Assembly (NCBI RefSeq): GCF_004403395.1
Contig: NZ_SOGN01000008.1
Coordinates: 1 to 64,000, forward strand
Source: Cryobacterium cheniae
GTDB taxonomy: Bacteria; Actinomycetota; Actinomycetes; Actinomycetales; Microbacteriaceae
Direction of reading: 5' to 3'
DNA: 64,000 nt
Shown: piece after piece, positions 33,042 to 41,916 of the stretch
Layout of the letters: each line of letters starts with the position of its first letter
Numbering within the stretch: position 1 is the first letter of the stretch
The notes under the pieces: generated by a model
The model's input: the letters and a program-made list of their open reading frames with translations, nothing else
The model's database searches: none
What the model was told of the DNA's origin: nothing
Translations under genes and position numbers: made by a program

Positions 33042-34127
33042 ATGACCGTGCCTGAGCCGGTTCCGGTTCCGGTTCCACCGCCGGTTCCCGTGCCGGAGCC
33101 GCCGCTGGAGTCGCCGCTGGAGTCGCTGCCGGCGCCCGTACCGGTGCACCTCCTCGAGGCCTATATCGACGATTTCGTGGTCTACCTGGCCGCTGAGCGC
33201 GGCTTCTCCGTGCATACCGTGCGCGCCTACCGTACCGACTTGGCGGGACTGGTCTCCTTCGCCCGCACCCGCGGCGTCAGCGACACAGGAGGACTGAGCC
33301 TCGACCTGCTCCGCGACTGGCTGTGGGTCGGAACCCAGGCGGGCCTCGCCCGGGCGACAATCGCACGGCGGTCGGCCTCCGCACGCAGCTTCACGGCCTG
33401 GCTGGCCCGCACCGGCGGCAGCGCGACCGACCCCGCGGTTCGGCTGCGCTCGCCGAAACCCGGCCGTCCCCTGCCGCGGGTGATCAACCACACCCAGATG
33501 CAGGAGCTGCTCACCCACCTGGAACTCCGGGCCGCCGGCCACGACCCGGCCGCACTGCGCGACCTCGCGATCGTCGAACTGCTCTACGCGTCGGGGCTGC
33601 GGGTCTCCGAGCTGGTCGGACTCGACGTCGCCGACGTCGACCTGCACCGACTCACGGTGCGCGTCACCGGCAAGGGGTCCAAGGAACGCGTCGTTCCCTT
33701 CGGTGTGCCGGCCCAGCACGCGATCCTCGACTATCTCGAGCGGGGCCGCCCCGTGCTCACCAGGACCGCCGCGCCCGCCGCACGCCTCGCGTCCGCGGCA
33801 CATCCCGTGCCGGGCACGAACCATGCCGCCGAGAACGCAGCCTCGCCGGGGCGCGCGCTGTTCCTCGGTCTTCGTCGCCAGCGCCTCGGCGTGCGGGCGG
33901 TCTACCGCCTGGTCGCCACGCTGCTGGCCGACGTGCCCGGCAACGGGCCGGCCGGTCCGCACGCCCTCCGCCACACGGCAGCCACCCACCTCCTCGACGG
34001 CGGAGCCGACCTTCGTGCCGTACAGGAGCTGCTCGGCCACGCGAGCCTGGGCACCACCCAGATTTACACGCACGTCTCGGCGGAACGCCTCAAGCAGAGT
34101 TACCGCACCGCGCACCCGCGCGCCTGA
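33042..34127 (+). CDS. xerC: Tyrosine recombinase XerC
   Basis: A 361-residue recombinase. The SAM-like N-terminal domain (about 36-120: [30 protein letters not shown]) precedes a catalytic domain with LYASGLRVSELVGL (Arg), VTGKGSKERVVPFG (Lys), HALRHTAATHLL (H-x-x-R), ELLGHASLGTTQIYTHVS (His and Tyr nucleophile). With XerD it resolves chromosome dimers at dif. Two additions are unusual: a proline/valine-rich 30-residue N-terminal extension, and an Ala-rich insertion of about 30 residues before ALFLGLRRQRLG. The location between dprA and rpsB is typical for xerC. Confidence 0.93.
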   Translation: MTVPEPVPVPVPPPVPVPEPPLESPLESLPAPVPVHLLEAYIDDFVVYLAAERGFSVHTVRAYRTDLAGLVSFARTRGVSDTGGLSLDLLRDWLWVGTQAGLARATIARRSASARSFTAWLARTGGSATDPAVRLRSPKPGRPLPRVINHTQMQELLTHLELRAAGHDPAALRDLAIVELLYASGLRVSELVGLDVADVDLHRLTVRVTGKGSKERVVPFGVPAQHAILDYLERGRPVLTRTAAPAARLASAAHPVPGTNHAAENAASPGRALFLGLRRQRLGVRAVYRLVATLLADVPGNGPAGPHALRHTAATHLLDGGADLRAVQELLGHASLGTTQIYTHVSAERLKQSYRTAHPRA

Positions 34128-34145
34128 CTAACGCGCCTGACCAAT

Positions 34146-34190
34146 CAGACACCTGCACCTCAGACACCTGCACCTCAGACACCTGCGCCT
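34146..34190. repeat. Three tandem 15-bp repeats after xerC
   Basis: CAGACACCTGCACCT is present at 34146 and 34161, with a one-base variant at 34176, filling the gap between the convergent xerC and M23 peptidase genes. Confidence 0.8.
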
Positions 34191-34193
34191 CCG

Positions 34194-34889
34194 CTACCGG
34201 CCCTTCACAAGGAGAGCCGGTAGCAGCACAGCCCGCGGAACGCCGACCAGATACAGCAGTGGCGATACGTAGCCACCGTTCAGCCGGGCTCCGAGGTGCA
34301 GGCACCGCCCCGCGCAGTGCCCGCCGTCGGCAACCCGTCCGACCGGTTGCCCCGCCGTGACCCGGTCGCCGACCGCGACGCCGGCCGAGACCGGCTCAAG
34401 GCTGGAGACCAGGCCGTGGGCATGCTCGATCGAGACCACGGGGCGATCGACCACCACGCCGGCAAAGGAGACGACACCCTCCGCCGGGGCGATCACCTCC
34501 CGGCCGGCCTCGGCCGACAGGTCCAGACCCCGATGACCGGGCGCGTACAGGGTGGCGGGTGCCTGGAAACCCCGGAGCACCGGATGCGGCGGCGGCAGCG
34601 GCCAGAGCCAGGTGCCGGCCGTGGCCGTTTCCCTGTCCGTCTCCGTTTCCCTGCCCGTCTCCGAGGCCCTGTCCGCCTCCGTGACCATGTCCATGGTCGG
34701 CGCTGGGCCGGGTGCCGAGGCCGGAGCCGCACCCTCACGCGCGGGAGAAGCCGCACGCCGAGCCGCCGCCGCATCTGTGGCGTCAGAGGGTGCCAGGGGC
34801 GGACCCGCAGCGGGCGGGTCGCTTCGCACGTTGAACAGGCAGGCGAGCGGCAGCAGCGTTGCCGCGATCAGCAGACGGAAGACATTCAT
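34194..34889 (-). CDS. Secreted M23-type peptidoglycan peptidase (LytM-like)
   Basis: A 231-residue protein. A hydrophobic signal segment (NVFRLLIAATLLPLACLF) is followed by a low-complexity linker with repeated SETGRETETDRETAT and an M23 domain (about 120-225): GHRGLDLSAEAGREVIAPAEGVVSFAGVV, then VSIEHAHGLVSSLEPV and GRCLHLGARLNGGYV. The H-x(3)-D and H-x-H motifs are recognisable although the second (HLGARL) has Gly where HxH is usual, so catalysis may be degenerate. The start is ATG 34889; the longer frame upstream is not credible. It is commonly found beside rpsB in this lineage. Confidence 0.85.
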   Translation of the reverse strand: MNVFRLLIAATLLPLACLFNVRSDPPAAGPPLAPSDATDAAAARRAASPAREGAAPASAPGPAPTMDMVTEADRASETGRETETDRETATAGTWLWPLPPPHPVLRGFQAPATLYAPGHRGLDLSAEAGREVIAPAEGVVSFAGVVVDRPVVSIEHAHGLVSSLEPVSAGVAVGDRVTAGQPVGRVADGGHCAGRCLHLGARLNGGYVSPLLYLVGVPRAVLLPALLVKGR

Positions 34890-35018
34890 GCCACCACCGT
34901 GAGGCATCCGTCCCGCGCGCCACCGACGAGGGTGACATCGGTGATCGAGTCCGTAACCTCCCCGGCTGGGGAGGGATGCCCGCACCCGTCGGCGCGCGCA
35001 CGAGGCTCCTTCCGTGGG

Positions 35019-35027
35019 TGCTAAACT
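35019..35027 (+). promoter_or_regulatory. Probable extended -10 promoter of rpsB
   Basis: TGCTAAACT matches the TGn-TANNNT extended -10 form and is placed just upstream of the leader hairpin. No clear -35 hexamer was found. Confidence 0.4.
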
Positions 35028-35030
35028 CTC

Positions 35031-35058
35031 CGTAGCAGCGCTTTGTGCGCTGACTACG
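35031..35058 (+). promoter_or_regulatory. Hairpin at the 5' end of the rpsB leader
   Basis: CGTAG-C-AGCGC, loop TTTGT, GCGCT-GA-CTACG: two stacked 5-bp helices with a small internal loop, beginning a few bases after the predicted -10. It is a candidate uS2 autoregulatory structure. Confidence 0.5.
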
Positions 35059-35214
35059 CGTGCCCATTCGGCCTCCAGACCCACTCGGTCCTTGCTTCCT
35101 CCGGAAGCTGGGCGGTTCTGTGCCGGGCACCAGGAGTAGTGATCATCCGATCACGACACAAACCGATTGGCGTTCGTCTGCTTCGCAGCGCTCGCCGGAC
35201 AAGGAGAACGGCTC

Positions 35215-36147
35215 ATGGCCGTCGTAACCATTCGCCAGCTGCTCGACAGCGGCGTGCACTTCGGGCACCAGACCCGCCGTTGGAACCCGAAGATGAAGCG
35301 CTTCATCTTCACCGAGCGGTCCGGCATCTACATCATCGACCTGCAGCAGTCGCTCGGGTTCGTCGACAAGGCCTATGACTTCGTCAAGGAGACGGTTGCC
35401 CACGGCGGCACCATCCTCTTCGTCGGAACGAAGAAGCAGGCGCAGGAATCGATCGCCGAACAGGCGATCCGCGTGGGCCAGCCCTACGTCAACCAGCGCT
35501 GGCTCGGTGGCCTCCTCACCAACTTCCAGACCGTTTCCAAGCGTCTGGCCCGCATGAAAGAGCTCGAAGAGCTCGACTTCGAGGACACCGCCAAGAGCGG
35601 TTTCACGAAGAAGGAAATGCTCATCAAGAAGCGCGAGCTCGTCAAGCTTCACAAGAGCCTCGGCGGAATCCGCAACCTCACGAAGACGCCGTCGGCGCTG
35701 TGGGTTGTGGACACCAACAAGGAGCACCTCGCCATTGACGAAGCCCGCAAGCTCGGCATTCCCGTCATCGCGATCCTCGACACCAACTGCGACCCGGACG
35801 ACGTCCAGTACCCGATCCCGGGCAACGACGACGCCATCCGCTCCGTCGGCCTGCTGACCCGCATCATCGCGGACGCCGCAGCCGAGGGCCTCATCCAGCG
35901 CCACGCCAAGCCGGAGGCCGAAATCGAGCCCCTCGCCGCGTGGGAAGCCGAACTCCTGGCCGCTCCGGCCGAGACCGCTCCGGCCGAGACCGCTCCGGCA
36001 GCTGACGAGACCGCCGTTTCCGAAGACACCACCGAGGCCGTCGTCGCCGAGCCGGCTGCCGAAGAGGTCGCCGCCGAAGCACCCGCCGAAGAAGCCGAAG
36101 CCGCAGCCGATGTTGCAGCCGACGCTCCCGCCGAAGAAACCAAGTAA
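35215..36147 (+). CDS. rpsB: 30S ribosomal protein uS2
   Basis: A 310-residue uS2. [45 protein letters not shown] and [19 protein letters not shown] are invariant family blocks. The domain ends near residue 235; a long Ala/Glu/Pro-rich acidic tail with the repeat [10 protein letters not shown] adds about 70 residues, as in other actinobacteria. ATG 35215 follows AAGGAGA. It heads rpsB-tsf. Confidence 0.97.
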   Translation: MAVVTIRQLLDSGVHFGHQTRRWNPKMKRFIFTERSGIYIIDLQQSLGFVDKAYDFVKETVAHGGTILFVGTKKQAQESIAEQAIRVGQPYVNQRWLGGLLTNFQTVSKRLARMKELEELDFEDTAKSGFTKKEMLIKKRELVKLHKSLGGIRNLTKTPSALWVVDTNKEHLAIDEARKLGIPVIAILDTNCDPDDVQYPIPGNDDAIRSVGLLTRIIADAAAEGLIQRHAKPEAEIEPLAAWEAELLAAPAETAPAETAPAADETAVSEDTTEAVVAEPAAEEVAAEAPAEEAEAAADVAADAPAEETK

Positions 36148-36156
36148 GGACCAAGC

Positions 36157-36984
36157 ATGGCAAGCATCAGCCTCGCAGACGTCAAAGCGCTGCGCGAGCG
36201 TCTCGGTACCGGCATGGTCGACACCAAGAACGCCCTCGTTGAAGCCGACGGCGACATGGAAAAGGCCGTCGAACTCCTCCGGATGAAGGGTGCGAAGGGC
36301 AACGCCAAGCGCGCCGACCGTTCCACCTCTGAGGGACTCGTCGCCGCCAAGGAAATCGGCAACACCGCCACCCTGATCGAACTCGCCTGCGAGACCGACT
36401 TCGTCGCCAAGGGCGTCAAGTTCGTCGCACTGGCCGAGAAGGTCCTCGACGCGGTCGCTGCTGCCGGCGCCACCACGGTCGAAGAAGGCCTGGCCGCTCC
36501 GGTCGACGCTCAGACCGTGGGCCAGCTCATCGACGGCGAAGCCGCGATCATCGGCGAGAAGTTCGAACTTCGCCGCGTCGCATCCGTCACCGGTGAGAAG
36601 TTCGCGATCTACCTGCACAAGACCAGCAAGGACCTGCCCCCGCAGGTCGGCGTTGTTCTGGGTTACACCGGAGATGACGCCGAGACCGCGCGCAGCGTGG
36701 CTCAGCACATCTCCTTCGCGAACCCCGAATACCTCGCTCGCGAAGACGTCCCCGCCGACGCCGTTGAGGCCGAACGCCGGATCGTCACCGAGATCTCGAA
36801 GAACGAGGGCAAGCCGGAAGCGGCACTGCCCAAGATCGTCGAGGGTCGCGTCACCGCGTACTTCAAGCAGGTCGCCCTCCTCGAGCAGGACTACGCCAAG
36901 GACAACAAGTTGTCCGTCAGCAAGGTCCTCGCCGATGCGGGACTGACCGTCTCGGGCTTCGCCCGATTCAAGGTCGGCGCGTAA
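36157..36984 (+). CDS. tsf: Translation elongation factor Ts
   Basis: A 275-residue EF-Ts, the nucleotide-exchange factor of EF-Tu. The UBA-like N-terminal domain (LADVKALRERLGTGMVDTKNALVEADGD) contains the conserved KxLRxxTGxxxxxxKxAL pattern, and LIELACETDFVAK carries the TDFV EF-Tu contact. A dimerization region follows. It starts 9 bp after rpsB and ends at a strong hairpin. Confidence 0.97.
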   Translation: MASISLADVKALRERLGTGMVDTKNALVEADGDMEKAVELLRMKGAKGNAKRADRSTSEGLVAAKEIGNTATLIELACETDFVAKGVKFVALAEKVLDAVAAAGATTVEEGLAAPVDAQTVGQLIDGEAAIIGEKFELRRVASVTGEKFAIYLHKTSKDLPPQVGVVLGYTGDDAETARSVAQHISFANPEYLAREDVPADAVEAERRIVTEISKNEGKPEAALPKIVEGRVTAYFKQVALLEQDYAKDNKLSVSKVLADAGLTVSGFARFKVGA

Positions 36985-37004
36985 CCGGTCATTTGATCAA
37001 CAGT

Positions 37005-37042
37005 GAAGGAGGCCGGGTTGCAGTCGCAATCCGGTCTCCTTC
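37005..37042 (+). terminator. Terminator hairpin after tsf
   Basis: A 17-bp stem: GAAGGAGGCCGGGTTGC (37005-37021) pairs with GCAATCCGGTCTCCTTC (37026-37042), two G-T pairs, loop AGTC. There is no clean T-run, which is common in high-GC actinomycetes. Confidence 0.85.
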
Positions 37043-37140
37043 TGTGTGTGGGTACCCAGCAGCCCACCCGGTAGTTTTAGATCACAACCAGAACACAACC
37101 TGAAGCCAGCACAGCCGGCACAACGGAAGAAGCGCACAGC

Positions 37141-37857
37141 ATGTCAAACACGGTCAAGAAGCGCAGGGTCCTCCTCAAACTTTCCGGCGAAGCCTTCGGG
37201 GCCGGCGGTCTCGGCGTCAATCCTGACGTCATCAGTGCCCTCGCGCGCGAGATCGCCGAGGCGGCCCAGCAGGTTGAGATCGCGATCGTCGTCGGCGGCG
37301 GCAACTTCTTCCGCGGCGCCGAACTGTCGCAGCGCGGAATGGACCGAGGACGCGCCGACTACATGGGCATGCTCGGCACAGTGATGAACGCCCTCGCGCT
37401 GCAGGACTTCCTGGAGCAGGCCGGGGCCGAGACCCGGGTGCAGTCCGCCATCGCGATGACCCAGGTCGCCGAGCCGTATATCCCGCGTCGCGCGGAACGC
37501 CACCTCGAGAAGGGCCGGGTCGTCATCTTCGGCGCCGGCGCCGGACTGCCCTACTTCTCCACGGACACGGTCGCGGCCCAGCGTGCCCTCGAAATCGACG
37601 CGGAAATCGTGCTCGTCGCCAAGAACGGTGTCGACGGCGTCTACTCGGACGACCCGCGGACCAACCCGGACGCGCACAAGATCGACCGCATCACCTACCA
37701 GGAGGCCCTGCAGCGCGGCCTCAAGGTCGTCGACTCGACCGCCTTCAGCCTCTGCATGGACAACGGGATGCCCATGCAGGTGTTCGGGATGGCCCCCCAC
37801 GGCAACGTGACGGCCGCCATTCTCGGCGCCGATCTGGGAACCCTCGTCTCCAACTAA
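37141..37857 (+). CDS. pyrH: UMP kinase
   Basis: A 238-residue bacterial UMP kinase of the amino-acid-kinase fold: [62 protein letters not shown], and [17 protein letters not shown]. It makes UDP for pyrimidine synthesis. It forms the start of pyrH-frr-cdsA, with the usual order after rpsB-tsf. Confidence 0.97.
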   Translation: MSNTVKKRRVLLKLSGEAFGAGGLGVNPDVISALAREIAEAAQQVEIAIVVGGGNFFRGAELSQRGMDRGRADYMGMLGTVMNALALQDFLEQAGAETRVQSAIAMTQVAEPYIPRRAERHLEKGRVVIFGAGAGLPYFSTDTVAAQRALEIDAEIVLVAKNGVDGVYSDDPRTNPDAHKIDRITYQEALQRGLKVVDSTAFSLCMDNGMPMQVFGMAPHGNVTAAILGADLGTLVSN

Positions 37858-37888
37858 GCTTGTCCACGCCACCGAAGAAGGAGTCATC

Positions 37889-38443
37889 GTGATCACGGAT
37901 GTTCTGTCCGACGCCACCGCCCGCATGCACAAGGCCGTGGAAGCCGCCAAAGACGACTTCGCGACCGTGCGAACCGGTCGCGCAAATCCGCAGATGTTCG
38001 CCAAGATCCTGGTGAACTACTACGGCACGCCGACACCGCTGGAACAGCTTGCCTCGCTGCAGAACCAGGAAGCCCGCACGCTTCTGATCGGCCCCTATGA
38101 CAAGGGCGCGCTGCGCGACATCGAGCAGGCCATCCGGGACACCCCGAACCTGGGTGCCAACCTCGGCAACGACGGCAACGTCATCCGGGCCACTCTGCCG
38201 GAGCTGACCGCGGACCGCCGCAAGGAATACGTGAAAATCGTCCGCACCAAGGCGGAGGATGCCAAGGTGTCCGTGCGCAACCTGCGCCGCAAGGCCAAGG
38301 ACGACCTCGACGCACTCAAGAGTGAAGTAGGTGACGACGACGTGGCCCGCGGGGAGAAAGAACTCGAACACATCACCAAGACCCACGTGGATGCCATCGA
38401 CGACGCCCTCAAGCGCAAAGAAGCCGAACTCCTCGAGATCTAA
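37889..38443 (+). CDS. frr: Ribosome recycling factor
   Basis: A 184-residue RRF. The conserved [25 protein letters not shown] and [30 protein letters not shown] mark the three-helix domain and hinge. The GTG start at 37889 has GAAGGAG upstream. It releases ribosomes after termination together with EF-G. Confidence 0.97.
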   Translation: MITDVLSDATARMHKAVEAAKDDFATVRTGRANPQMFAKILVNYYGTPTPLEQLASLQNQEARTLLIGPYDKGALRDIEQAIRDTPNLGANLGNDGNVIRATLPELTADRRKEYVKIVRTKAEDAKVSVRNLRRKAKDDLDALKSEVGDDDVARGEKELEHITKTHVDAIDDALKRKEAELLEI

Positions 38444-38458
38444 GGACGATCCAGCCTC

Positions 38459-39454
38459 ATGACGGACGAATCAGGCGATCCCGGCGACCGGGATGGGCTG
38501 CGCGCCAAACGTGAACATGGCGTCAGCCGTGCCGAGTTCCGAGCCCAGGTGCAATCGAAGAAGGCCGATCTCGAACGTCAGATGCTGGCTACCCGGGCGC
38601 AGCTGGACGCCACCCAGGAACGCATCCAGGCGCGCACCGGGCGCAACCTGATCCTGGCGACCCTGATCGGACTCGCCCTGGGCCTGTTCATGCTGTTCAG
38701 CCTCATTTTCATCAAGGACCTGTTCATGGTCTGCGCGATCGCGTTCGTGGGCTTCACCGCCTTCGAGCTCGCCCAGGCCCTCCGCCTCGCCGGACGCAAC
38801 GTGCCACGGGTGCCGGTCGTGATCGCATCCGTGGGCGTCGTGCCCGCCGCGTTCTACTTCGGCGCAACCGGCCAGTGGCTGGCCACTCTCGCCGGGATCG
38901 TGCTGATCGCCCTGTGGCGGGTGGCTCTCCTCGCGTGGCGCGACCACCGTGCCCCTGCCAGGACCGTTCTCGGCGACATCGGTGGGGGCTTCCTGATCCA
39001 GTCCTACGTCGTCTTCCTCGGCAGCTTCTCGGTGCTGCTGGTCGCCCAGCCCGACGGACAGTGGTGGACCCTCGCCTTCCTTCTGCTGGTGATCTCCGCC
39101 GACACGGCGGCGTACGCCGCCGGCCTCAGCTTCGGCAAGCACCATATGGTCCCCTCGATCAGCCCGAAGAAGACCTGGGAAGGGTTCGCCGGAGCCGGCC
39201 TCGCCTGCCTCGGGATCGGCATGCTGCTCTCCGTGTTCATGCTCGACCAGCCCTGGTGGTTCGGCCTCATCTTCGGTGTCGTGATCCTGCTCAGCGCGAC
39301 CTTCGGCGACCTCGCCGAATCCCTGATCAAACGCGATCTCGGCATCAAGGACATGAGTTCGTGGCTGCCCGGCCACGGTGGGCTCCTGGACCGGCTGGAC
39401 TCGATCCTGCCATCCGCCGCAGCCGCCTACGCGCTCTACCTGATCTTCGCCTGA
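38459..39454 (+). CDS. cdsA: Phosphatidate cytidylyltransferase (CDP-diglyceride synthase)
   Basis: A 331-residue polytopic enzyme making CDP-diacylglycerol. A charged coiled N-terminal segment (about 1-60) precedes about eight membrane helices. The family signature near the end, GDLAESLIKRDLGIKDMSSWLPGHGGLLDRLDSIL, contains the metal-binding aspartates. It starts 15 bp after frr, so the three genes form one operon. Confidence 0.95.
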   Translation: MTDESGDPGDRDGLRAKREHGVSRAEFRAQVQSKKADLERQMLATRAQLDATQERIQARTGRNLILATLIGLALGLFMLFSLIFIKDLFMVCAIAFVGFTAFELAQALRLAGRNVPRVPVVIASVGVVPAAFYFGATGQWLATLAGIVLIALWRVALLAWRDHRAPARTVLGDIGGGFLIQSYVVFLGSFSVLLVAQPDGQWWTLAFLLLVISADTAAYAAGLSFGKHHMVPSISPKKTWEGFAGAGLACLGIGMLLSVFMLDQPWWFGLIFGVVILLSATFGDLAESLIKRDLGIKDMSSWLPGHGGLLDRLDSILPSAAAAYALYLIFA

Positions 39455-39500
39455 TGGCCTCGGTTTCGTCAGGCGCGCGGCAGTGAGGCAGAATGTTCCG

Positions 39501-40046
39501 GTGACCACGTTTCCTCGAACCGGTAAGAAGACGCTCGGCTACAGCGCCCCGCAGGTCGAGGAATTCCTCGCAGTCGCCCGAAAGGCCTATGACTCCGTTG
39601 ACGACAGCGCCGAGCTGACGGCCGAGGACATCCGTCTCACCGCGTTCAGCATGCACAAGGGCGGCTATTCGCCCGCACATGTGGATGCCGCCCTCGAGCG
39701 TCTCGAGGACGCCTTTGCGATCCGGGACCGCGACCGTGCCGCGCGGGCGCAGGGGACCGAAGCGTGGCTGGACGAGGTGCACGACCTCGCCCAGGTGCTC
39801 GTGAATCGGCTGAGCCGCAAAGACGGACACCGATTCCACCGGGTCAACCTTCTCAGTGTCGGTTACAACCGAACGGATGTCGACCGGTTCGCCCAGAAAC
39901 TCGTGCGGTACTTCGAAGACGGCTTCCCCATCACGGTGGATGAAGTACGCACCGCCGTGTTCCGTCCCCAGCGCCGCGGTTACCGGGAAACCCAGGTCGA
40001 TGTCGTGCTCGACAGCGTCGTCGACGTGATCCTGGCCGTCCGTTGA
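39501..40046 (+). CDS. DivIVA-domain protein
   Basis: A 181-residue protein built from DivIVA-like motifs rather than full coiled coils: FPRTGKKTLGYSAPQVEEFLAVARKAYD near the N-terminus and RVNLLSVGYNRTDVDRFAQKLVRYFEDG in the second half, with similar segments SMHKGGYSPAHVDAALERLEDAF and RPQRRGYRETQVDVVLDSVVDVI between and after. The GYxxxxVDxFL repeat appears four times. It may bind curved membrane or polar complexes. GTG 39501 is preferred; GTG 39483 is possible. It follows cdsA closely. Confidence 0.82.
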   Translation: MTTFPRTGKKTLGYSAPQVEEFLAVARKAYDSVDDSAELTAEDIRLTAFSMHKGGYSPAHVDAALERLEDAFAIRDRDRAARAQGTEAWLDEVHDLAQVLVNRLSRKDGHRFHRVNLLSVGYNRTDVDRFAQKLVRYFEDGFPITVDEVRTAVFRPQRRGYRETQVDVVLDSVVDVILAVR

Positions 40047-40125
40047 TCGGGCGGCGCGGCGCGCCGCAGTCCATCCCCACCGTTATCTGGCTGTTATGTC
40101 GCATTTCCGATAGGATCGAAAAATC

Positions 40126-40824
40126 GTGGGTAGACAATTGAACATCATTCCGTCCGAGCACGCCGGCAGGCCCGTCAAGGTCAAAATGAGAAGGGCCCGC
40201 TCCCGCGGGCGCGCTTCCCGCTTCGTTTTCGCCTTCACCGCCGCTGCGGCTTTCGTACTCGTCTCCGTTGTCGACCCGTATTCCGGCGCCACGGCATCAC
40301 CCTATTTCCAGATTGCCGGAGACCGTTTTAATGGTGAGGCAACCCAGCAGATCCAGATTGCCACGGCAGCCTCGAACACATTCACCCGCGACAGCTTCAC
40401 CGTTACCGAGAAGCCCAAGCCCGTTCCCGTCCCCGTCCCGGTTGCGGCTGCCGCTGCCGCTCCGGTCCCGGCCGAGCCCAAATCGGCGTCGAGTTCGGCT
40501 CCGTCCGCGGCCGTGCCGGACCCCGGGTCCGCCCAGGCGATCGCGGCCGACGCCGTTGCCGCCCGTGGCTGGGGTGACGACCAGTTCAACTGCCTCGTGT
40601 CGCTATGGAACAAGGAGTCCGGCTGGCGCGTCAATGCGGAGAACAGCTCCAGCGGCGCCTACGGAATCCCGCAGTCCTTGCCGGGCTCCAAGATGGCCTC
40701 CGCCGGCGACGACTGGCAGACCAACCCCGCCACGCAGATCCAGTGGGGACTCGGCTACATCTCCGGCCGCTATGGCACGCCGTGCGGCGCCTGGGCCCAC
40801 TCCGGCGATGTCGGTTGGTACTAG
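40126..40824 (+). CDS. Secreted transglycosylase (SLT-like) domain protein
   Basis: A 232-residue protein. The basic N-terminus and a membrane/signal segment (FVFAFTAAAAFVLVSVV, about 34-50) are followed by a Pro/Val/Ala linker and a C-terminal lysozyme-like domain (about 138-232): FNCLVSLWNKESGWRVNAENSSSGAYGIPQSLPGSKM, with the likely catalytic Glu in NKESGW. WGLGYISGRYGTPCGAW is also typical. It should cleave or remodel peptidoglycan outside the cell. GTG start at 40126. Confidence 0.88.
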   Translation: MGRQLNIIPSEHAGRPVKVKMRRARSRGRASRFVFAFTAAAAFVLVSVVDPYSGATASPYFQIAGDRFNGEATQQIQIATAASNTFTRDSFTVTEKPKPVPVPVPVAAAAAAPVPAEPKSASSSAPSAAVPDPGSAQAIAADAVAARGWGDDQFNCLVSLWNKESGWRVNAENSSSGAYGIPQSLPGSKMASAGDDWQTNPATQIQWGLGYISGRYGTPCGAWAHSGDVGWY

Positions 40825-40861
40825 CGCTATCGCACCGGAGGCCCGCACGTAGACTGTCCCA

Positions 40862-41158
40862 ATGGCCCGCAGCAACCGACCCCGTGGCCGCAAGCCCGGT
40901 CCGGGATCGGAAGATGACGGCCTCGAGCGGATGCGCGCCGGCTGGCGTCGCACGGAAACCCGTCGCGACGGGCTCTGGACCGTGCAACCCGTGCCGGGAC
41001 CGCAGGCCCTGAAGTCGTACGTGTGCCCCGGATGTCACCGCGAGGTCGCCCCCGGCACCGCCCACGTGGTCGCCTGGCGCGGCGACGGCGTCATGGGTGA
41101 GGCGTCCGACCTCGCCGCGAGGCGCCACTGGCACTCGCACTGCTGGAAGATCAAGTAG
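40862..41158 (+). CDS. Small zinc-binding-like protein, unknown function
   Basis: A 98-residue basic protein. After an Arg-rich N-terminus, the segment SYVCPGCHREVAPGTAHVVAW and the ending RRHWHSHCWKIK contain CxxC-H and H-x-H-x-x-C sets able to bind zinc. Similar short proteins are conserved in actinobacteria, sometimes annotated as ATP/GTP-binding without evidence. It is followed after 29 bp by the hydrolase gene. Confidence 0.75.
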   Translation: MARSNRPRGRKPGPGSEDDGLERMRAGWRRTETRRDGLWTVQPVPGPQALKSYVCPGCHREVAPGTAHVVAWRGDGVMGEASDLAARRHWHSHCWKIK

Positions 41159-41187
41159 CCGTCACCAGCGGCACAAAAGGAGAAACC

Positions 41188-41916
41188 GTGACGTCGAGCG
41201 TGGAAATCCGTGCGGGAGTCGAACTGCCGGCGGTGCGCGAGCAAATCGAGCTGCACACGGCGGACGGCCTGACCCTGGTCGGCGAACTAGCCACCCCCGT
41301 GGGCCGGGCGCCGGTGGCCACGCTGGTGACTTTGCATCCGCTGCCCACCCACGGCGGATTCATGGACTCGCACATCCTGCGCAAGGCGGCCGGACGGCTT
41401 CCGGCCCTCGCCGACCTGGCGGTGCTGCGGTTCAACAGCCGCGGCACGACCTCGCCGCGCGGGACCAGCGGCGGCAGCTTCGGTGACGGTGTCGATGAAC
41501 GCCTGGACGTCGCGGCCGCGATGGCTTTCGTCGCCGAGCGCGGCCTGCCCGATCCCTGGCTGCTCGGCTGGTCTTTCGGCACCGAGCTCGCGATCAAGTA
41601 CGGCCTCGAGCACCCGATCCGGGGCGCCATCCTCCTCTCGCCTCCGCTGCACCGGGCGTCTGCTGCCGACCTGGCCGCCTGGGCCGGCCGGGACGCGCAC
41701 CTGGTGGCGCTCATTCCCGAGTTCGACGACTATCTGCGCCCCGAGGAGGCACGCGAGCGCTTCGCGAGTGTGCCGGGCACGCGCTTGATCGCGGTGGAGG
41801 GCGGGAAACACCTGTGGGTGGGGGAGAGCGCAACGCGCCGCGTGCTCGACGAGGTCGTCGCCGTGGTCAACCCGGCCGCCGCGCCGCTGCCCACGGAGTG
41901 GACCGCTTCGGCCTAG
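41188..41916 (+). CDS. Alpha/beta hydrolase
   Basis: A 242-residue alpha/beta hydrolase of the short, lidless kind. LVTLHPLPTHGGFMDSHI forms the oxyanion region, VLRFNSRGTTSPRG follows, the nucleophile elbow is GWSFGTELAI, and the catalytic His is likely in GGKHLWVGE. The resemblance is to DUF-type dienelactone/lysophospholipase-like hydrolases. The start is GTG at 41188 after AAAGGAG. The stop overlaps the stop of the convergent permease gene by 3 bp. Confidence 0.87.
   Translation: MTSSVEIRAGVELPAVREQIELHTADGLTLVGELATPVGRAPVATLVTLHPLPTHGGFMDSHILRKAAGRLPALADLAVLRFNSRGTTSPRGTSGGSFGDGVDERLDVAAAMAFVAERGLPDPWLLGWSFGTELAIKYGLEHPIRGAILLSPPLHRASAADLAAWAGRDAHLVALIPEFDDYLRPEEARERFASVPGTRLIAVEGGKHLWVGESATRRVLDEVVAVVNPAAAPLPTEWTASA

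Larger units (their letters stand above)
34890..35214. other. Divergent intergenic region upstream of rpsB
   Basis: A 325-bp gap between the M23 peptidase (minus) and rpsB (plus). It holds a probable extended -10 promoter and a strong hairpin, followed by a leader of about 150 nt. The last 12 bp provide the AAGGAGA ribosome site of rpsB. Confidence 0.7.
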
